Shown here: one piece after another, positions 11,780 to 24,330 of the stretch
Layout: each line of letters starts with the position of its first letter
How positions within the stretch are numbered: the stretch's first letter is position 1
Source of the DNA: Anagrus nilaparvatae
Lineage: Eukaryota > Arthropoda > Insecta > Hymenoptera > Mymaridae
DNA length: 64,000 bases
Direction: 5' to 3'
Assembly: GCA_022575985.1 (NCBI GenBank)
Contig: JAKSXM010000272.1
Coordinates: 2,294,001 to 2,358,000 of the forward strand
Program-made: the position numbers and the translations under genes
The notes under the pieces: model-generated
Databases searched by the model: none
The model's input: only the letters and a program-made list of their open reading frames with translations
What the model was told of the DNA's origin: nothing

Positions 11780-13360
11780 AAAAATCATAAAATTTCATCT
11801 AGGGGTGGAAAATGAGGGTGGAAAGGGGTGAAAAATCAATTATTGTAAATAGTACATTTTTAACCAAGGGAGCAAAAAAAAAGAATGGCCCAGATCGCAC
11901 GGTAATTAGCATCCGAGGCGAAGCCGAGGATGGTAAACTGCGATCTGGGGTATTTTTTTTTTGTTCCCATGGACAAAACGAAATTTTTCTTTCTCAGTGG
12001 GGTGAAAACGCGTTTTTTTCGATTTCGTTGCGGGACGAAAAAAGTGTTTTCGGCCCGCTAGGAAGAAAAGACTATATTTTTTAAGAAAAACTGTACCAGG
12101 GGTTTTTTGACGTTGCTGGTTTCAAATTTGACAATTAAAAAATTATAAAACTTCATCTAGGGGTGAAAAATTGGGGTGAAAAGGGGTAAAAAGGGGTGAA
12201 AAATATATTTTTATAAAAGGCTTTATTGTGGTTGGAAAACTATAACAGGGGGTTTTTGACGTTGCAGATTCCAAATATGACCATAAAAAAATCATAAAAA
12301 TTCATCTAGGGGTGGAAAATTAGGGTGGAAAGGGGTGAAAAATTAATTTTCATAAATGGCTTTATTTCTACTTGAAAAACTGCATCGGGGGGTTTTTGAC
12401 GTTGCTGGTTTCAAATATAAAAATGAAAAAATCATAAAACTTCATCTAGGGGTAGAAAATTAGGGTGAAAAGGGGTGAAAAATCAATTTTCATAAAAGGC
12501 TTTATTGCTACTTGAAAAACTTCATCGGGGGGTTTTTGACGTTGCTGGTTTCAAATATGAAAATGAAAAAATTATAAAACTTCATCTAGGGGTGGAAAAT
12601 TAGGGTGAAAAGGGGTGAAAAATCAATTTTCATAAAAGGCTTTATTTCTACTTGAAAAACTTCATCGGGGGGTTTAGGACGTTGCTGGTTTCAAATATAA
12701 AAATGAAAAAATCATAAAACTTCATCTAGGGTTGAGTCCATATTTGAAATCCGCAACGTCAAAAACCCCGCGATACATTTTTTCAAGTAAAAATAAAGCC
12801 ATTTATGAAAATTGTTTTTCCACCCCCTTTCACCATAATTTTCCACCCTTAGATAAAGTTTTATCATTTTTATATGGTCATATTTGAAATTAGCAATGTC
12901 AAAAACCCCCCGAAAGAGTTTTTCAAGTAAAAATAAAGCCTTTTCTGGAAATTGATTTTTCACCCCCTTTCACCCTAATTTTCCACCCTTAGATGAAGTT
13001 TTATATTTTTCTGATGGTCATATTTGGAATCAGCAATGTCAAAAACCCCTTACTACAGTTTTTCAAGTAGAAATTAAGCCTTTTCTGAAAATTGATTTTT
13101 CACCCCTTTTCACCCTAATTTTCAACCCCTAGATGAAGTTATATGATTTTTTTATGGTCATATTTGAAATCAGCGACCTCAAAAACCCCTGATACAGGTT
13201 TTCCACTAAGAATAAAGACTTTTGTAAAAAAAGAATAAAAAATTTCTATAAACATTGATTTTTCACCCCTTTTCACCCCAATTTTCTACCCCTAGATAAA
13301 ATTTTATGATTTTTTTATGGTCATATTTGGAATTAGCAGCCTCGAAAACCCCCAGATATA
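11780..13360. repeat. inverted satellite array, about 140-base unit
   Basis: The unit contains CTTCATCTAGGGGTGGAAAA, AGGGTGAAAAGGGGTGAAAA and GGGGGGTTTTTGACGTTGC. Forward copies start near 11786, 12145, 12289, 12430, 12569 and 12709, and the last is cut at the axis. Reverse-oriented copies continue to about 13360. The first interval is longer because of a nested hairpin insertion. Confidence 0.85.
11864..11972. mobile_element. short hairpin insertion inside the satellite
   Basis: About 35-base imperfect inverted ends (CCAAGGGAGCAAAAA against its complement ending GTTCCCATGG). Inside is CCCAGATCGCA ... TGCGATCTGGG around a GC-rich centre with GAGGCGAAGCCGAGGAT. It sits inside one satellite unit, which explains that unit's extra length. 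A similar central motif recurs near 52236. Confidence 0.7.
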
Positions 13361-13628
13361 AATTTAGAGCTAATAAAACGAAGATGTTTCAGAATTATAA
13401 CAAAGTGGCACGTTTTGGCCGCAAAATAGGGTAAAAAAGGCATGTTTTTGATGTTTCTACCCTTTCTACAGCTTTTCTGAAGGGTTGTACATCAAAAATG
13501 ACCACAAAACTGAATAGCCAATAAGATGTTGGACCAAAAACCATTTATTTTTTTTTTTTTTAACAATATTTTGACCCGAAAAAATTCAAGTGGCTCGTTT
13601 TGGCCGCGCCGGCGGTAATCGGTTTTAA

Positions 13629-14215
13629 ATGAGAAAATTTTAGAAGCAATCGCATTTTATTTATTCAACTTTATAAAGGGAGAAGACTTTAAATTTGAAT
13701 AAATGAAAAAATTTTCAATTTATCAATTTTCCGTAAAAACTTTCAAAAACTAGAAGTCAAAAATGACCTTTTTTTAACAAATTCCTCTTATTCCGTTAAA
13801 ACTTGATATTTAAAAAAAAACTCAACGTATATTTGAAATTAAGGGTCTCTTTTATATTTTGTATATAATGTGTATTGCATTAAACCCACCTGACAGGTAA
13901 TAAATCACGATGAAATGGTAAGGAAAAAACTGGTAAAAGTGAATGGAATATTTAAAAAACATAGGTTCTATACACATTAGATTATATCTCTACGTATTAT
14001 AAAGTTATAAACGCTGCCGCCGCTGTCGAATGACACTTTTGGGCCAACCTAATACTTTTGCGCCATAAAATAAAAAAAAGGACATTATATATTTAAAAAG
14101 TTTTTTTTTTGTAAAAAACTAATGTAACATGTTAAAAACTGTTTTTGATTATTATCATTTTTTAACAAAAAGAATAAATTTCTGTCAATAAAATTAATTT
14201 TTTTATTGGATAAAC
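13629..14215. other. gene-free stretch
   Basis: No gene and no clear element, apart from a mariner-type terminal fragment at 14035-14054. Confidence 0.5.
14035..14054 (-). mobile_element. solitary mariner-like terminal repeat
   Basis: Read on the minus strand it is TATTAGGTTGGCCCAAAAGT, the form of many mariner termini with their TA target. No matching second end or transposase was found nearby, so it is a relic or a chance match. Confidence 0.4.
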
Positions 14216-15007
14216 GAATAGCCAAGGAAAAAACACTCGATAATAATCCAAAACTTTTCTTTTTACGATAAAATTTTAGCGAGTTATGCTTTTTTCAAGT
14301 TATAATGTCGTTTTAGAGCCTAAAATTGGAATTAGTATAAAATTGGTAGTTTTTGACAGTATCTTTACTTGTCCATAACTTGGTTAATTTTCATCGAAAA
14401 TAGTAATTTTTTTTTTTTATTTGGCACTACTTTTTCCCTGGCTATTCGATTCTGAAAGCAAAAAAGTCAATTATTTTAACCCGTTACGGAAAATTAAATA
14501 AAGAAGTATTGAAAATGTGAAATTATTCTAAAACAGGCTAAAATCGACCTTAATGGCCGAAATCAAAATTTTTTTTCATACAGATCGATGGGATTTCGGT
14601 TGAAAAAAATTTTCAAAAAAAAATTTTCAAAAAAAAAATGGCGGCAAATGAGATATTGCAATTTTTCTTAAAACGCATTTTCCCATTTTCCGGAATTTCC
14701 CGGGGCTTTTCCGAAAAACTAATGGCAGAAATGGATTTACTGAAGGTTTTCCAACATATATACTCTTTCAGAATTTTTTTTCAAGCTTATATTTATGATT
14801 TTTAACCATTTTCCCGAAAAGCACTAACGCTGGTCGAGAGCCGCCTAATAAGTTTGATTGGCCATAACTCGGGCTGTTTAAGACCTAGAAGGCTAAAAAT
14901 TTTAGGATTTTCCTATCTTTATGTTTTTAAAACATGGTGAAAATTTGAGGCCGATCCGATGCCCCGACCTGCTCACCATTGCTGTTTTGGCAAAGAAAGA
15001 CTCTTAA
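14216..15007. mobile_element. partial copy of the TTAA foldback found at 20811-21891
   Basis: Aligns in the same orientation with the middle and right arm of the element at 20811-21891 (for example CTGGCTATTCGATTCT and GACCTGCTCACCATTGC). It ends GACTC followed by TTAA at 15004-15007. The left arm is missing, so it is a truncated copy. Confidence 0.75.
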
Positions 15008-15474
15008 CAAAACATTTTTTTTTTTTATATTTAAGTATACTTTTAAGTTATCAGTGATTTTGGAGCCATAAAGTTATCTTTCTGGTTTTCATACTGAACT
15101 TGTAGCTGATTTTACCCCCGCTGCTGGGTCGATTTGCTATTTTTTACCATTTTGGCACGGCTAAATTTGGCGTCCTAAACCATCGCGAATATTAGCAAAA
15201 TTTGCTCATAATTTGTATCAGTGACCAGTTCCGACATGATTTCTAATTATTTAACAATAGTTAGAAGATATGTAAGATAATATTCGAGCCATACCGTTAA
15301 ATATTATCAAAAGCACGTTAGACGGCACCGGCAAAAAAGGCCAAAAAATATACTTAGAGGGTAGGATTTAAAAATAAATTTTTTTTACATACTCTTGAGA
15401 CATATATAAAGTAATTAATAGAAAAAAAAAAATTCAGTTATTAACAAAAATTTTTGGTAAAACGACCTTTAATA
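15008..15474. other. gene-free stretch
   Basis: No gene, no clear repeat family and no element ends recognised. Confidence 0.5.
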
Positions 15475-16121
15475 TATCTTAATACTATATATATTTGAAA
15501 ATTTGTTTGTTTATATGTCTGTCTGTCTGTCTGTACCCTCATCACTCAAGAACCGCCGAACCAATTAACATGAAACCGGTGTTAAAATGAAGAAAAAAAG
15601 TCTGCAGCTGACGTAGGCTATAGATCATTTGCTCAGCTATCGTAGTTTTTGAGATATTTAATTTTCAATAATTTTGAACTTGATAAAATTTTTAAAAATT
15701 TTTTAAAAAGTTGAAATATCTCGAGACTATGGACAAATTTTATTGTCACAAGTTTGTAGTATTCGATTCGGCAGCAATTTTTTCGTATTCTTCTAAATTT
15801 TTATTCAAAACGGAGGTATCTTTAAAATTTTATCAAATTTTTTTGAAGCTGGTAAAAAACATTTTTTTTATTTTTTTATTTTGTATGGTATTTTTAATAA
15901 TTTGTTTGTTTGTCTACGCGTCTGTGTGTTTTATGACGAGGCTCGAACTGATTTGAACGAAATTACATAAAAAATCTTCAAAAATATTTGATAAAATTTT
16001 AAAGATACCTCCTTTTTTGTATAAAAATTTCAGAAAATACGTATAAATTAGTGCCAAATTAACTAATACAAATAGTGACACTAAAATTTTATCATATTTT
16101 CAGATATTTCACTTGTTTAAC
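15475..16121 (+). repeat. interspersed repeat R (forward copy, then start of an inverted copy)
   Basis: R begins TATCTTAATACTATATATAT, followed by a (GTCT)n run, CAAGAACCGCCGAACCAATT and, further in, CGGAGGTATCTTTAAAATTT and GGTAAAAAA. The forward copy runs to about 15960. From there the sequence turns into the reverse orientation of R, in which LINE-B is inserted. R copies also occur near 20247, 34960, 35330, 36290, 37077, 45020 and 60222-62900. Confidence 0.85.
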
Positions 16122-17027
16122 TTTATTAACATATTAGCCACACTTATACCAAATAATGACATAAGTACACACATTTCTATTAAAAATCAGGTAAGCCAGC
16201 ATGATCTAAATATTAATTTTAACAATAGTATAAACAACAATATTTCAAATAATAATAATTATAATTTAAATAATAATAATAATAAAAATTTAAACTCTTC
16301 TCAAATTGAGTCATTTAAGAGTAGGGATGGTGGCAATCCAGAGAATGGTCTTTCCCAACCGTTACCATCACAGTATCATCACACTGAGTTGCCCTCTTTT
16401 TCACTCCCTCGTCCAGAAAGCCTTGAAATTCACATTCCAGGCTTTATGCCGCTAACTATGCTTGACGATCTACATTCTTTAAGTTACAGCATTCTTCAAG
16501 CCTTTTCTCCCAGTCTTACCATGAGTGAAATTACAAACGTGCGCCTACTGGCTAGCGACAATACTCAACTTTCCGAAACTGGGAATAGTTCGGGTGTCCC
16601 CAGGTTTCCCTCTTTTATTATACGCCTTGCATCTTCGGACCGTGTAAAGAAAATTATGTCATCTAAACACAAAATTAATTATTTCAGTACACGTGATTTA
16701 AATACATCACAGTTAAGCAGGGAACTTGTTTCTCGTATGCCATACTCAAAAATATACATAAATGAATCACTATCTATCAATGAACATAAAAATTTCAGAT
16801 CTCTTAAGGCAATAGCTAAAAATCTCGGTTTTAAGTTCATATGGCATAGGGGGGGCAAATTTCTTGCCCGGTGGAACTTTGGCACACCTGAGCATTCCTT
16901 TACCAGTCCTTCAGATCTTGATGCAATAAAATCAGCCTACGTTGATGAATCCCATAAAGCTTCACACACAGCCATTTTAACTCATGACAACACAAAATTA
17001 CCTCACGCTACGCCACATGTTAACTGA
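16122..17027 (+). pseudogene. LINE-B ORF1, C-terminal part
   Basis: An open frame of about 300 codons whose first few residues are read from the flanking R repeat rather than the element. An Asn-rich low-complexity linker (about residues 25-65) is followed by the conserved C-terminal half (IPGF near residue 110; RSLKAIAKNLGFKFIWH near residue 230), shared with LINE-A ORF1. The N-terminal PHD-like module present in LINE-A is absent because of 5' truncation. The role by family would be binding of element RNA. ORF2 starts 24 bases after its stop. Confidence 0.85.
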
Positions 17028-17051
17028 CTAAACCGTAATCGCTCTACTGAA

Positions 17052-19870
17052 ATGCTTACAGTGGGATTCATCAATGCAACGTCACTCAAAGGTCACATTG
17101 GTCAATTCAGGCAAATTTTGTTAGATGACCCCTCTTATGACATAATGGGAGTAGCTGAATCACGCTTGAGCAACAAAATTGATGACCATCTTGTAAGTGT
17201 AAATGGCTACAGTATTCTAAGACAGGATCGTAACACTGAGGATGGTGGGGTAATACTTTACTTGCACAACAATCTCAGGGCTAAGATCCTCGCTAGCTCT
17301 GATACAGAAATGACTGGTAAGCCTTTACAAGTAGAATACCTAATATGTAGGATTTGGGGTGAGGATATCCCTCCCATATTTTTGTGCCTGATACATAGGC
17401 CTCCTAAAATTCGTTTTAATTCAAATCCTGACTTCTTAACTCATCTTCGTGACCTCAGCTCCTCTCATAGTCATAAAATCATAATGGGTGACTTCAATGC
17501 TGATTTATTGATTGATAACAGCGACTCTAAGTTTACTCAAAAGTTAATCAATGAGCTTTCACTACAGATCGTTAAACATGGTCCTACTAACTGCCCCCCA
17601 GGCTCCGATATTGCAAAAACGTGGATTGATATTATGTGCGTTGATGCCAACGATAATATTCTATCGTACAACAATACAGTACCTTCTTTTCACTCCTCTC
17701 ACAATCTCATTGATGTAACAATCGAGCTTCATGTACCTAAACCTCCTACCGAAACTTTTTCATATAGGAAGCTCAGTAGCATCACTCCTGAGGACATCAA
17801 TGAGATTCTGGCAGGTCGTGACTGGTCATTGTTTCAATAAACTGACTTTGATATCAATTTTGCACTCAACTGTCTGAATGTAAATTTACAATCAGCAATT
17901 CATCAACTTGCTCCTCTTAAATCAGTTAAGCCAAACAAAAAGCCTCCCTGGATTACCCTGAACTGCAGTTACTAATTAAAAAGAGAAAAGCAACTGAAAA
18001 ACGCTACCTCCGTACTAATAATCCCTCACTAGTCAGTGAACTTATCATACTCTCTGATGAGGTTGAAGCACTCTCTGAAGCAGCCAGAAACACTTATTTC
18101 AGTGAGCACATTACTGATGCTCTTAATAATAAAAAAGATATCTGGCGTGAACTTCGCCATCTTGGGTTATTGCCTACTCCTAAATCAGTCCTTCATGGCT
18201 TCTCCCCCAACGATATAAATTCATTTTTTGCAGGTGTTTCTCACTCCCCCACAGAAAACCTGAGTGACATTGATGAAATAATCAATAATGTGTCTGATGA
18301 TGGCTTCACCTTTTCTGAAGTATCTCTCAATGATGTGATCTTAGCTGTTGCTCACTTTAAATCCGAAGCAACTGGCGATGACGGAATTCCTCATAATGTA
18401 GTAGCCAAGTCTCTTCCTACTATTGGTCCTTTCTTGGTCAGGCTCTTCAATGAATCCTTAAAAAAAGGGGTATTTCCACCTGAATGGAAAAAAGCGCTAT
18501 TAGTCGCACTTAAGAAAATCAATATCCCTACATCCTGTTCTGATTTTCGCCCCATTGCTTCACTCTGCTTCCTATCTAAGGTTCTAGAAAAGCTTGTCCA
18601 TGACCAATCGACTGCCTACTTAAGTAGTAACAAAATACTAGACCAACTGCAGACTGGTTTCAGACAATACAGCAGTACCACGGCGCTACTAAAACTCACT
18701 GATGACATTAGACGAGGCATGTCAAATAGACAACTTACTCTTCTGCTTCAATTTAATTTTAGTAAGGCGTTCGACACCATCTCGCCTTCTAAGCTTCTGC
18801 TTAAACTTATAAACATGGGGTTTTCCAAGACATCACTAATGTGGATCAAATCATATCTTCAGGATAGATACCTGCAAGTTATTTCCAAGTTGTCTCGATC
18901 TGACCCACTTAGTATTAATCTTGGAGTGCCCTAGGGATCGGTGCTCGGGCCCTTATTATTCTGTTTATATATAAATGATATAAAGACGCACTTACCAGAC
19001 AACACGCTACACCTACTCTATGCAGACGACCTTCAAGTTTACTTACAAGTGTCTCCTGAAGGCATGCCCACTGCCATTGAGACGCTCTCGCTTACAGCTC
19101 GTCGGGTTTCTGCCTGGGCTGAAAGTGTTGCACTACGGCTCAATCATGAGAAGACCAAGGCTATTTTCTTCGGTACGGGCACTTTTGTGGACCGCTTAAA
19201 TAGTTTAAACTACCCTGGTGTTGATATGGGCAATGGAATTACTATTCCATTTGAGAAAGAAGTAAAAAGCCTTGGTGTTATACTTGATAGTAAACTTAAC
19301 TGGGAGTCGCAAATTACAAGTGTAGAAAAGAAAGTCAACCGTGTCCTGTACACACTAAGATTTATCCGCCACTACACAACTGAAACGCTACGTACAAAAC
19401 TGATACAATCTCTGGTAACACCCCATATTGACTACTGCAGCATAGTGTACCTTGACGCAAGCTACTTACTAAAAGCACGAATGCAACGCCTTAGCAACTC
19501 TGGCTTGAGATACATCTTCGGAGTACGCAAGGATACTCACATAACCTATTACAGAAAAAAGCTCGGTTGGTTATGTTCTGACACCCGTAGACTATATTTT
19601 GAAGCCATTTTGATGTACAAAATTCTACGACTTAACCAACCTGATTATCTCGCAGGATTATTTATCAAACATACACCTAAGAACAATGCGCGAGGTGTAC
19701 TAAAAACTAAGGAACTATCCTTGCCTAAATTAAAAGACTGTGGAGCTCAATCCTTCCAATTTCATGGGACCATTTTCTGGAACTCACTTCCCTCTGAAAT
19801 CAGATTTAAACACTCACTCAATAGCTTTAAAGCAGGAGTCTACAAATATCTACTCTCGTTAGACCCTTAA
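17052..19870 (+). pseudogene. LINE-B ORF2, endonuclease and reverse transcriptase (broken)
   Basis: Starts at an ATG with MLTVGFINATSLK, the usual endonuclease opening. GDFNADLL lies near residue 145 and HNLIDVTIEL near residue 220. The reverse transcriptase follows from about 18170: SDFRPIASLCFLSKVLEKL, motif A, QTGFRQYSS, YADD near 19023, and a thumb-like C-terminus. Damage: in-frame TAA at 17838-17840, a frameshift near 17957, and an in-frame TAG at 18932-18934 (where LINE-A has Gln before GSVLGP). In addition, motif A reads FNFSKAFD where LINE-A has FDFSKAFD, so a catalytic aspartate is lost. Several independent lesions make it a dead copy. Confidence 0.9.
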
Positions 19871-20246
19871 TGTACACTGGAATCACTAAAACTTATCTAT
19901 TTACCTCAATTTATCTTACTTTATTTACTTTATTTTACTTGATTTTACTCTATTTTACTCTATTTACCTCTCTTTTTTTTATTTACTCGCTTAATTACCA
20001 ATTTTTAGTAGATTTGTGTATGTACTAAAACAAAATGACTGTGATAACTTAACTTATCCAAAAATATATTATAATTAGTATATATTATTTTTATATTTTT
20101 ACATTTATATTATATTTTATTTTTACATTATATTACATTATATTTATTCATTGTATATATTAAAAGAAATTATTGTACAAAGATATATGTATTTACTATT
20201 TTGTGGCTACAAATAAAGGTTTACTTACTACTTACTTACTTACTTA

Positions 20247-22088
20247 ACCAAATTTTCAAAAAATTGATTTTTTTCCAAAAATAGTAAAATTTTTTTTATT
20301 TTAACATTATTTTGACACTGGTTTTATGCAATTTCGTTCAAGTCGGTTCGAGCCTCATGATAAAACACATAGATACACAGATACACATATAAATTATTAA
20401 AAATACCATAATACAAATAGCGACACTATAATTTTATCATATTTTTCAGATATTTCAATTGCTTAACCAAATTTTCAAAAAATTTAATTTTTTCCAAAAA
20501 TAGTAAAAATTTTTTTATTTTAACTTTATTTTGACACTGGTTTTATGCAATTTCGTTCAAGTCAATTAGAGCCTAATGATAAAACACATAGACACACAGA
20601 TACACAAATAAATTATTAAAAATACCATGAAAAATAAAAAAATTAAAAAAATTTTTTTTACCAGCTTTAAAAATATTTCATAAAATTTTAAAGATACCTC
20701 CGTTTTGAATAAAAAATTCAGAGAATACGTAAAAATGAGTGCCGAATCGAATACTACAAAGTGCGATAAAAATTTTTTTGATAGTCTCGAGATATTTCAA
20801 TTTTTGTTAAGAGTCTTTCTTTGCCAAAACAGCAATGGTGGCAGGTCGGGTCATCCGATTGGCTTCAATTTTCCCCCATGTTTTTATAACATAAAGATAG
20901 GAAAATTCTGAAATTTTTAGCCATCTAGGTCTTAAACAGCCCGAGTTATGGCCAATCAAACTCATTAGACGTCTCTCGACCAGCGTTAGTGCTTTTCGGA
21001 AAAATGGTTAAAAATCATAAATATAAGCTCGAAAAAAAATTCTGAAAGAGTATTTAAGTTGGGAAACCTTCAGTAGATCCATTTCTGCCATTAGTTTTTC
21101 GCAAAAACACCGGGAAATTCCGGAGAATAGCCAAAGAAAAAATATTAATCCAAATAATCCAAAACTTTTCTTTTTACGATAAAATTTAAGCGAGTTATGT
21201 ATTTTGCAAGTTATAATGTCGTTTAAAGCCTAAAATTGGAATCAGCATAAAGATGGTAGTTTTTGACAGTATCTTTACTTGGCCGGAACTTGGTTAATTT
21301 TCATCGAAAATAGTAACTATTTTTTAATTAAGTACTACTTTTTCCCTGGCTATTCGATTCTAAAAGAAAAAAAGTTAATTATTAAATTAAATAAAGGATT
21401 ATTAAAAATGTGAAATTATTCTAAAATAGGCTAAAATTGACCTTAATCGCCGAAACCAAAATTTTTTTCGGACAGAGCGATGGGATTTAGGTTGAAAAAA
21501 ATTTTGAAAAAAAATGGCGGAAAATGAGATATTGCGATTTTTCTTAAAACACATTTTCTCATTTTCCGGAATTTCCCGGGGTTTTTTCAAAAAACTAATG
21601 CCAGAAATGGATTTACTGAAGGTTTCCCAACCTATATACTCGTTCAGTATTTTTTTTCGAGCTTATATTTATGATTTTTAGCCATTTTCCCGAAAAGCAC
21701 TAACGCTAGTCAAGAGCCGCCTAATGCGTTTGATTGTTCATAACACGGGCTGTTTCAGATCTAGACGGATAAAAATTTCTAAAGGAGCTTCCTATCTTTA
21801 TGTTATGAAAACATGGGAAAAATTTGATTTAAAAAATTCTGAACTGATGACCCGACCTGCCCACCATTGCTGTTTTGGCAAAGAAAGGCTCTTAATAATT
21901 TTTAACAATTTTATCAAGTTCAAAAACACTAAAAATTAAATATCTGAAAAACTACGATAGCTGAGCCAAAAATCTATAGCCTAAGTCACCTGCAGACTTT
22001 TTTTCTTTACTTTGACACCGGTTTCGCGGTTCTTGAGTCATTAGGGTACAGACAAACAAAGAAACAAACAAATAAATTTTCATATATC
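20247..22088 (-). repeat. interspersed repeat R, reverse orientation, hosting a TTAA foldback
   Basis: Two reverse-oriented R segments (20247-20400 and 20400-22088) with the R landmarks in order. The second is interrupted at GATATTTCAATTTTTG by the element at 20811-21891 and ends in AAACAAATAAATTTT. The uninterrupted order is visible in the R copy at 34960-35310. Confidence 0.85.
20811..21891. mobile_element. 1.08 kb TTAA-flanked foldback element
   Basis: Flanked by TTAA at 20807-20810 and 21892-21895. The ends are GAGTCTTTCTTTGCCAAAAC and its complement, and the inverted arms are about 320 bases (20811-21125 and 21575-21891). Between them is a 440-base centre related to 14216-14690. There is no coding capacity. 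The first five bases after the TTAA (GAGTC) are the same as in the 14.9 kb element at 45366. The target lies in R, and the empty site is visible at 35090. Confidence 0.85.
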
Positions 22089-23688
22089 GCTCATTTTCAT
22101 TTTTTTTGCAAAAATAGTGTCACGTGGTCGTATATACCGATTGAACTATGAATTTACAAATTTTTTTGTCTTAAATTTTGTATTTCAAAAAGTTATTGAC
22201 CATACACAATAAAAATTAACATAATTTTAAGTTGAAAAAAAAATTTGTGGCTAAAATATGACAAAAAGCCTTTACCGTTCCTATTAAGAACTTGGTGTTT
22301 TAAGCAAAATAAGTGCGTGGATTTTTATTTCCTTTTCTTTAAAGTTTGTATTTCACTTAATTTTAGATGCACCAACAGCTATTTAACCTTAAATTAATGT
22401 AATATTTTTATTAATTTAACCAATAAATTGGTTAATTTTCAACTAATAGTCACGTAACAGTGTTTCTCCATAGTATATTAGGTTGGCTCGTCAGTAGACT
22501 CCTAATACACCTTATCTAGACACCGTTTAATTATTTAAAAAACCAAAAAATATTAAAATTATAAAATTAATTTTTTTGAAAATTTGTGTAAGTACTCGCC
22601 TCGCACATGCCTTCAAAACGACTAATTATGCTGGCTTGTGTATACCGTTAGAAAGGAGAAGTTTTGTTTTCTCTTTCTAATTTAAATACAGCTGACATTT
22701 TTATTCTATTAACTTTAAAAAATTATATTCAGAGATTTTTTGAATTTAATAAGGCTAAAAATAACATGAACTGATAAATCAGTATCAAAAAATGTCATAG
22801 TCTTATTTTTGAAAATAAATTTTCATCAAAATTTGCTTATGTTAAAGCTTCTAATCAAACAAATAAAATTTCTGTTATAAAATTAATGTTTTAGATGATA
22901 TTTTAGTTTAAAATATGACCAAAAATTACGTATTTATTCACAAAAGCATAAAAATACTTTATTAAACCTCAAGAAATAATCGGTTAAAAGCACGATAATA
23001 AAAATTTTTTAATTTTATTAAGTTTTTATGACAAAAACAAGTTGGCCCGTTGATAAAAAAAATGTTTACTTTATGTTTTCTTAAAATTACAGCATTAAAA
23101 CAAGATTTTTATATTATTTTTTTGCAAAAATAGTGTCACGTGGTTGTATATACCGATTGAAGTAAGAATTTAAATTTTTTTTTGCCTTAAAGTTTGTATT
23201 TCAAAAAGTTGTTCAACAAAATTTTAAGTTGAAAAAAAAATTTGTGGCTAAAATATGACAAAAAAGCCTTTACCGTTCCCCTAAAAAGCCTTTACCGTTC
23301 CTATTAAGAACTTGGTGTTTTAAGCAAAATAAGTGCATGGATTTTTATTTCCTTTTTTTTAAAGTTTGTATTTTACTTAATTATAGATTTACTTACAGCT
23401 ATTTAACTTTAAATTAATGTTTTAGACGCTATTTTAGTTTAAAATATGACCAAAAATTACGTATTTATTCACAAAAGCATAAAAATACTTTTTTATACCT
23501 GAAGGAATAATCGGTTAAAAGCACAATAATATAAATTTTTTAATTTTACTATGTTTTTATGACAATAACAAGTTGATCCTTTGATAAAAAAAACTTTTAC
23601 TTTATTTTTTCATAAAATTACAGCACTAAAACAAGATTTTTATATTATTTTTTTAAAATCTATTTTTGCAAAAAAAATGAAAATGAGC
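22089..23688. mobile_element. 1.6 kb hAT-like element with internal duplication
   Basis: Ends GCTCATTTTCATTTTTTTTG and the complement at 23662-23688. The flanks are CATATATC (22081-22088) and CATATATA (23689-23696), a 7-of-8-base duplication in the R end sequence. Inside, two segments are duplicated: about 22110-22400 again at 23110-23420 (GTGTCACGTGGT; CCTTTACCGTTCCTATTAAG), and about 22860-23090 again at 23420-23650. It has no coding capacity. Confidence 0.7.
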
Positions 23689-23839
23689 CATATATAAAAT
23701 ATACATAGATTCTTCCTGCTTAGTGCTCGGAGTTCTGATTTAAGCGCTCTATATATGTTCTATACTTAAACTTATACAAAGCAGTACATGGCGAATGCGT
23801 TTTTTTTGGCCGCTACTCAAGATTTTCGACTTCTTTTTC

Positions 23840-24330
23840 ATAAATAATCAATATTTCACCGTAGCTAAAACTACCTCTAAATGGGGAGTTTTTGTTATTT
23901 TCGAACTTAAAGCCGCCAGAATATACCTATATTAGGGGTATTTTTAGCTATTGGACGTGCTTTAGGTGCTCAAAACACCCCTTTGAGGGGTAGTTCTAGC
24001 TATTTTAAGCGTGCAATATTAAATATTTATGAAAAAAGAGTCGAAATTCTTCATTAGCGACCCAAAAAACCTATATGGGCATATCTTTTCGGGGGTAGTT
24101 TTAAATTTAGGGGTGAAATTTAATTGATCATGAAAAAGAAGTCGAAATTTTTGATCAGCCACCCAAAAAACCTTGATAGTGCAAATTTGAGTACTCAAAG
24201 TGCGAATGTGTAAAAAAATCCCTTTTTGGGGGGTAGTTTTTGCAAATTTAAGGGTTAATCCCCAATTTCTCTGCCAAATGACTACGATTTTCGTGTTCAA
24301 CGAGTCAAAAAATCTATAATAGAACAAATC
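23840..24330. repeat. satellite-2 remnant (ACCCCTAAAAGGGG family)
   Basis: Degenerate units of about 150 bases with GACCCAAAAAACCTATA, GGGGGTAGTTTT and a variable GTCGAAATT part. The same family forms the array at 50380-51640 and remnants at 30080-30310 and 43440-43915. Confidence 0.7.

Larger units (their letters stand above)
11657..13624. mobile_element. 2 kb foldback with mirrored satellite arms
   Basis: The ends are a GC-rich inverted repeat of about 37 identical bases (CCGATTACCGCCGGCGCGG; CCAAAACGAGCCACTT), at 11655-11692 and 13588-13624. It is flanked by TTTTAA on both sides (11651-11656 and 13623-13628), so a TTAA target is possible. Between the ends is a forward array of about 140-base units (11780-12730), then the same unit in reverse orientation (12731-13360). 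There is no coding capacity. Confidence 0.85.
16122..20246 (+). mobile_element. LINE-B: 5'-truncated non-LTR retrotransposon
   Basis: A relative of LINE-A on the plus strand. It is inserted in a reverse-oriented R copy: R sequence stops at CACTTGTTTAAC (16121) and resumes at CCAAATTTTCAAAA (20249), as in the intact R copy at 20452-20480. The element begins inside ORF1, so the PHD module is missing. This is typical of 5' truncation during target-primed reverse transcription. The 3' end is a (TTAC)n tail at about 20220-20247. Confidence 0.85.

Noticed and set aside
11812..12084. A 90-codon frame across the satellite and hairpin.
   Set aside because: It crosses an insertion boundary and is not kept in neighbouring satellite units.
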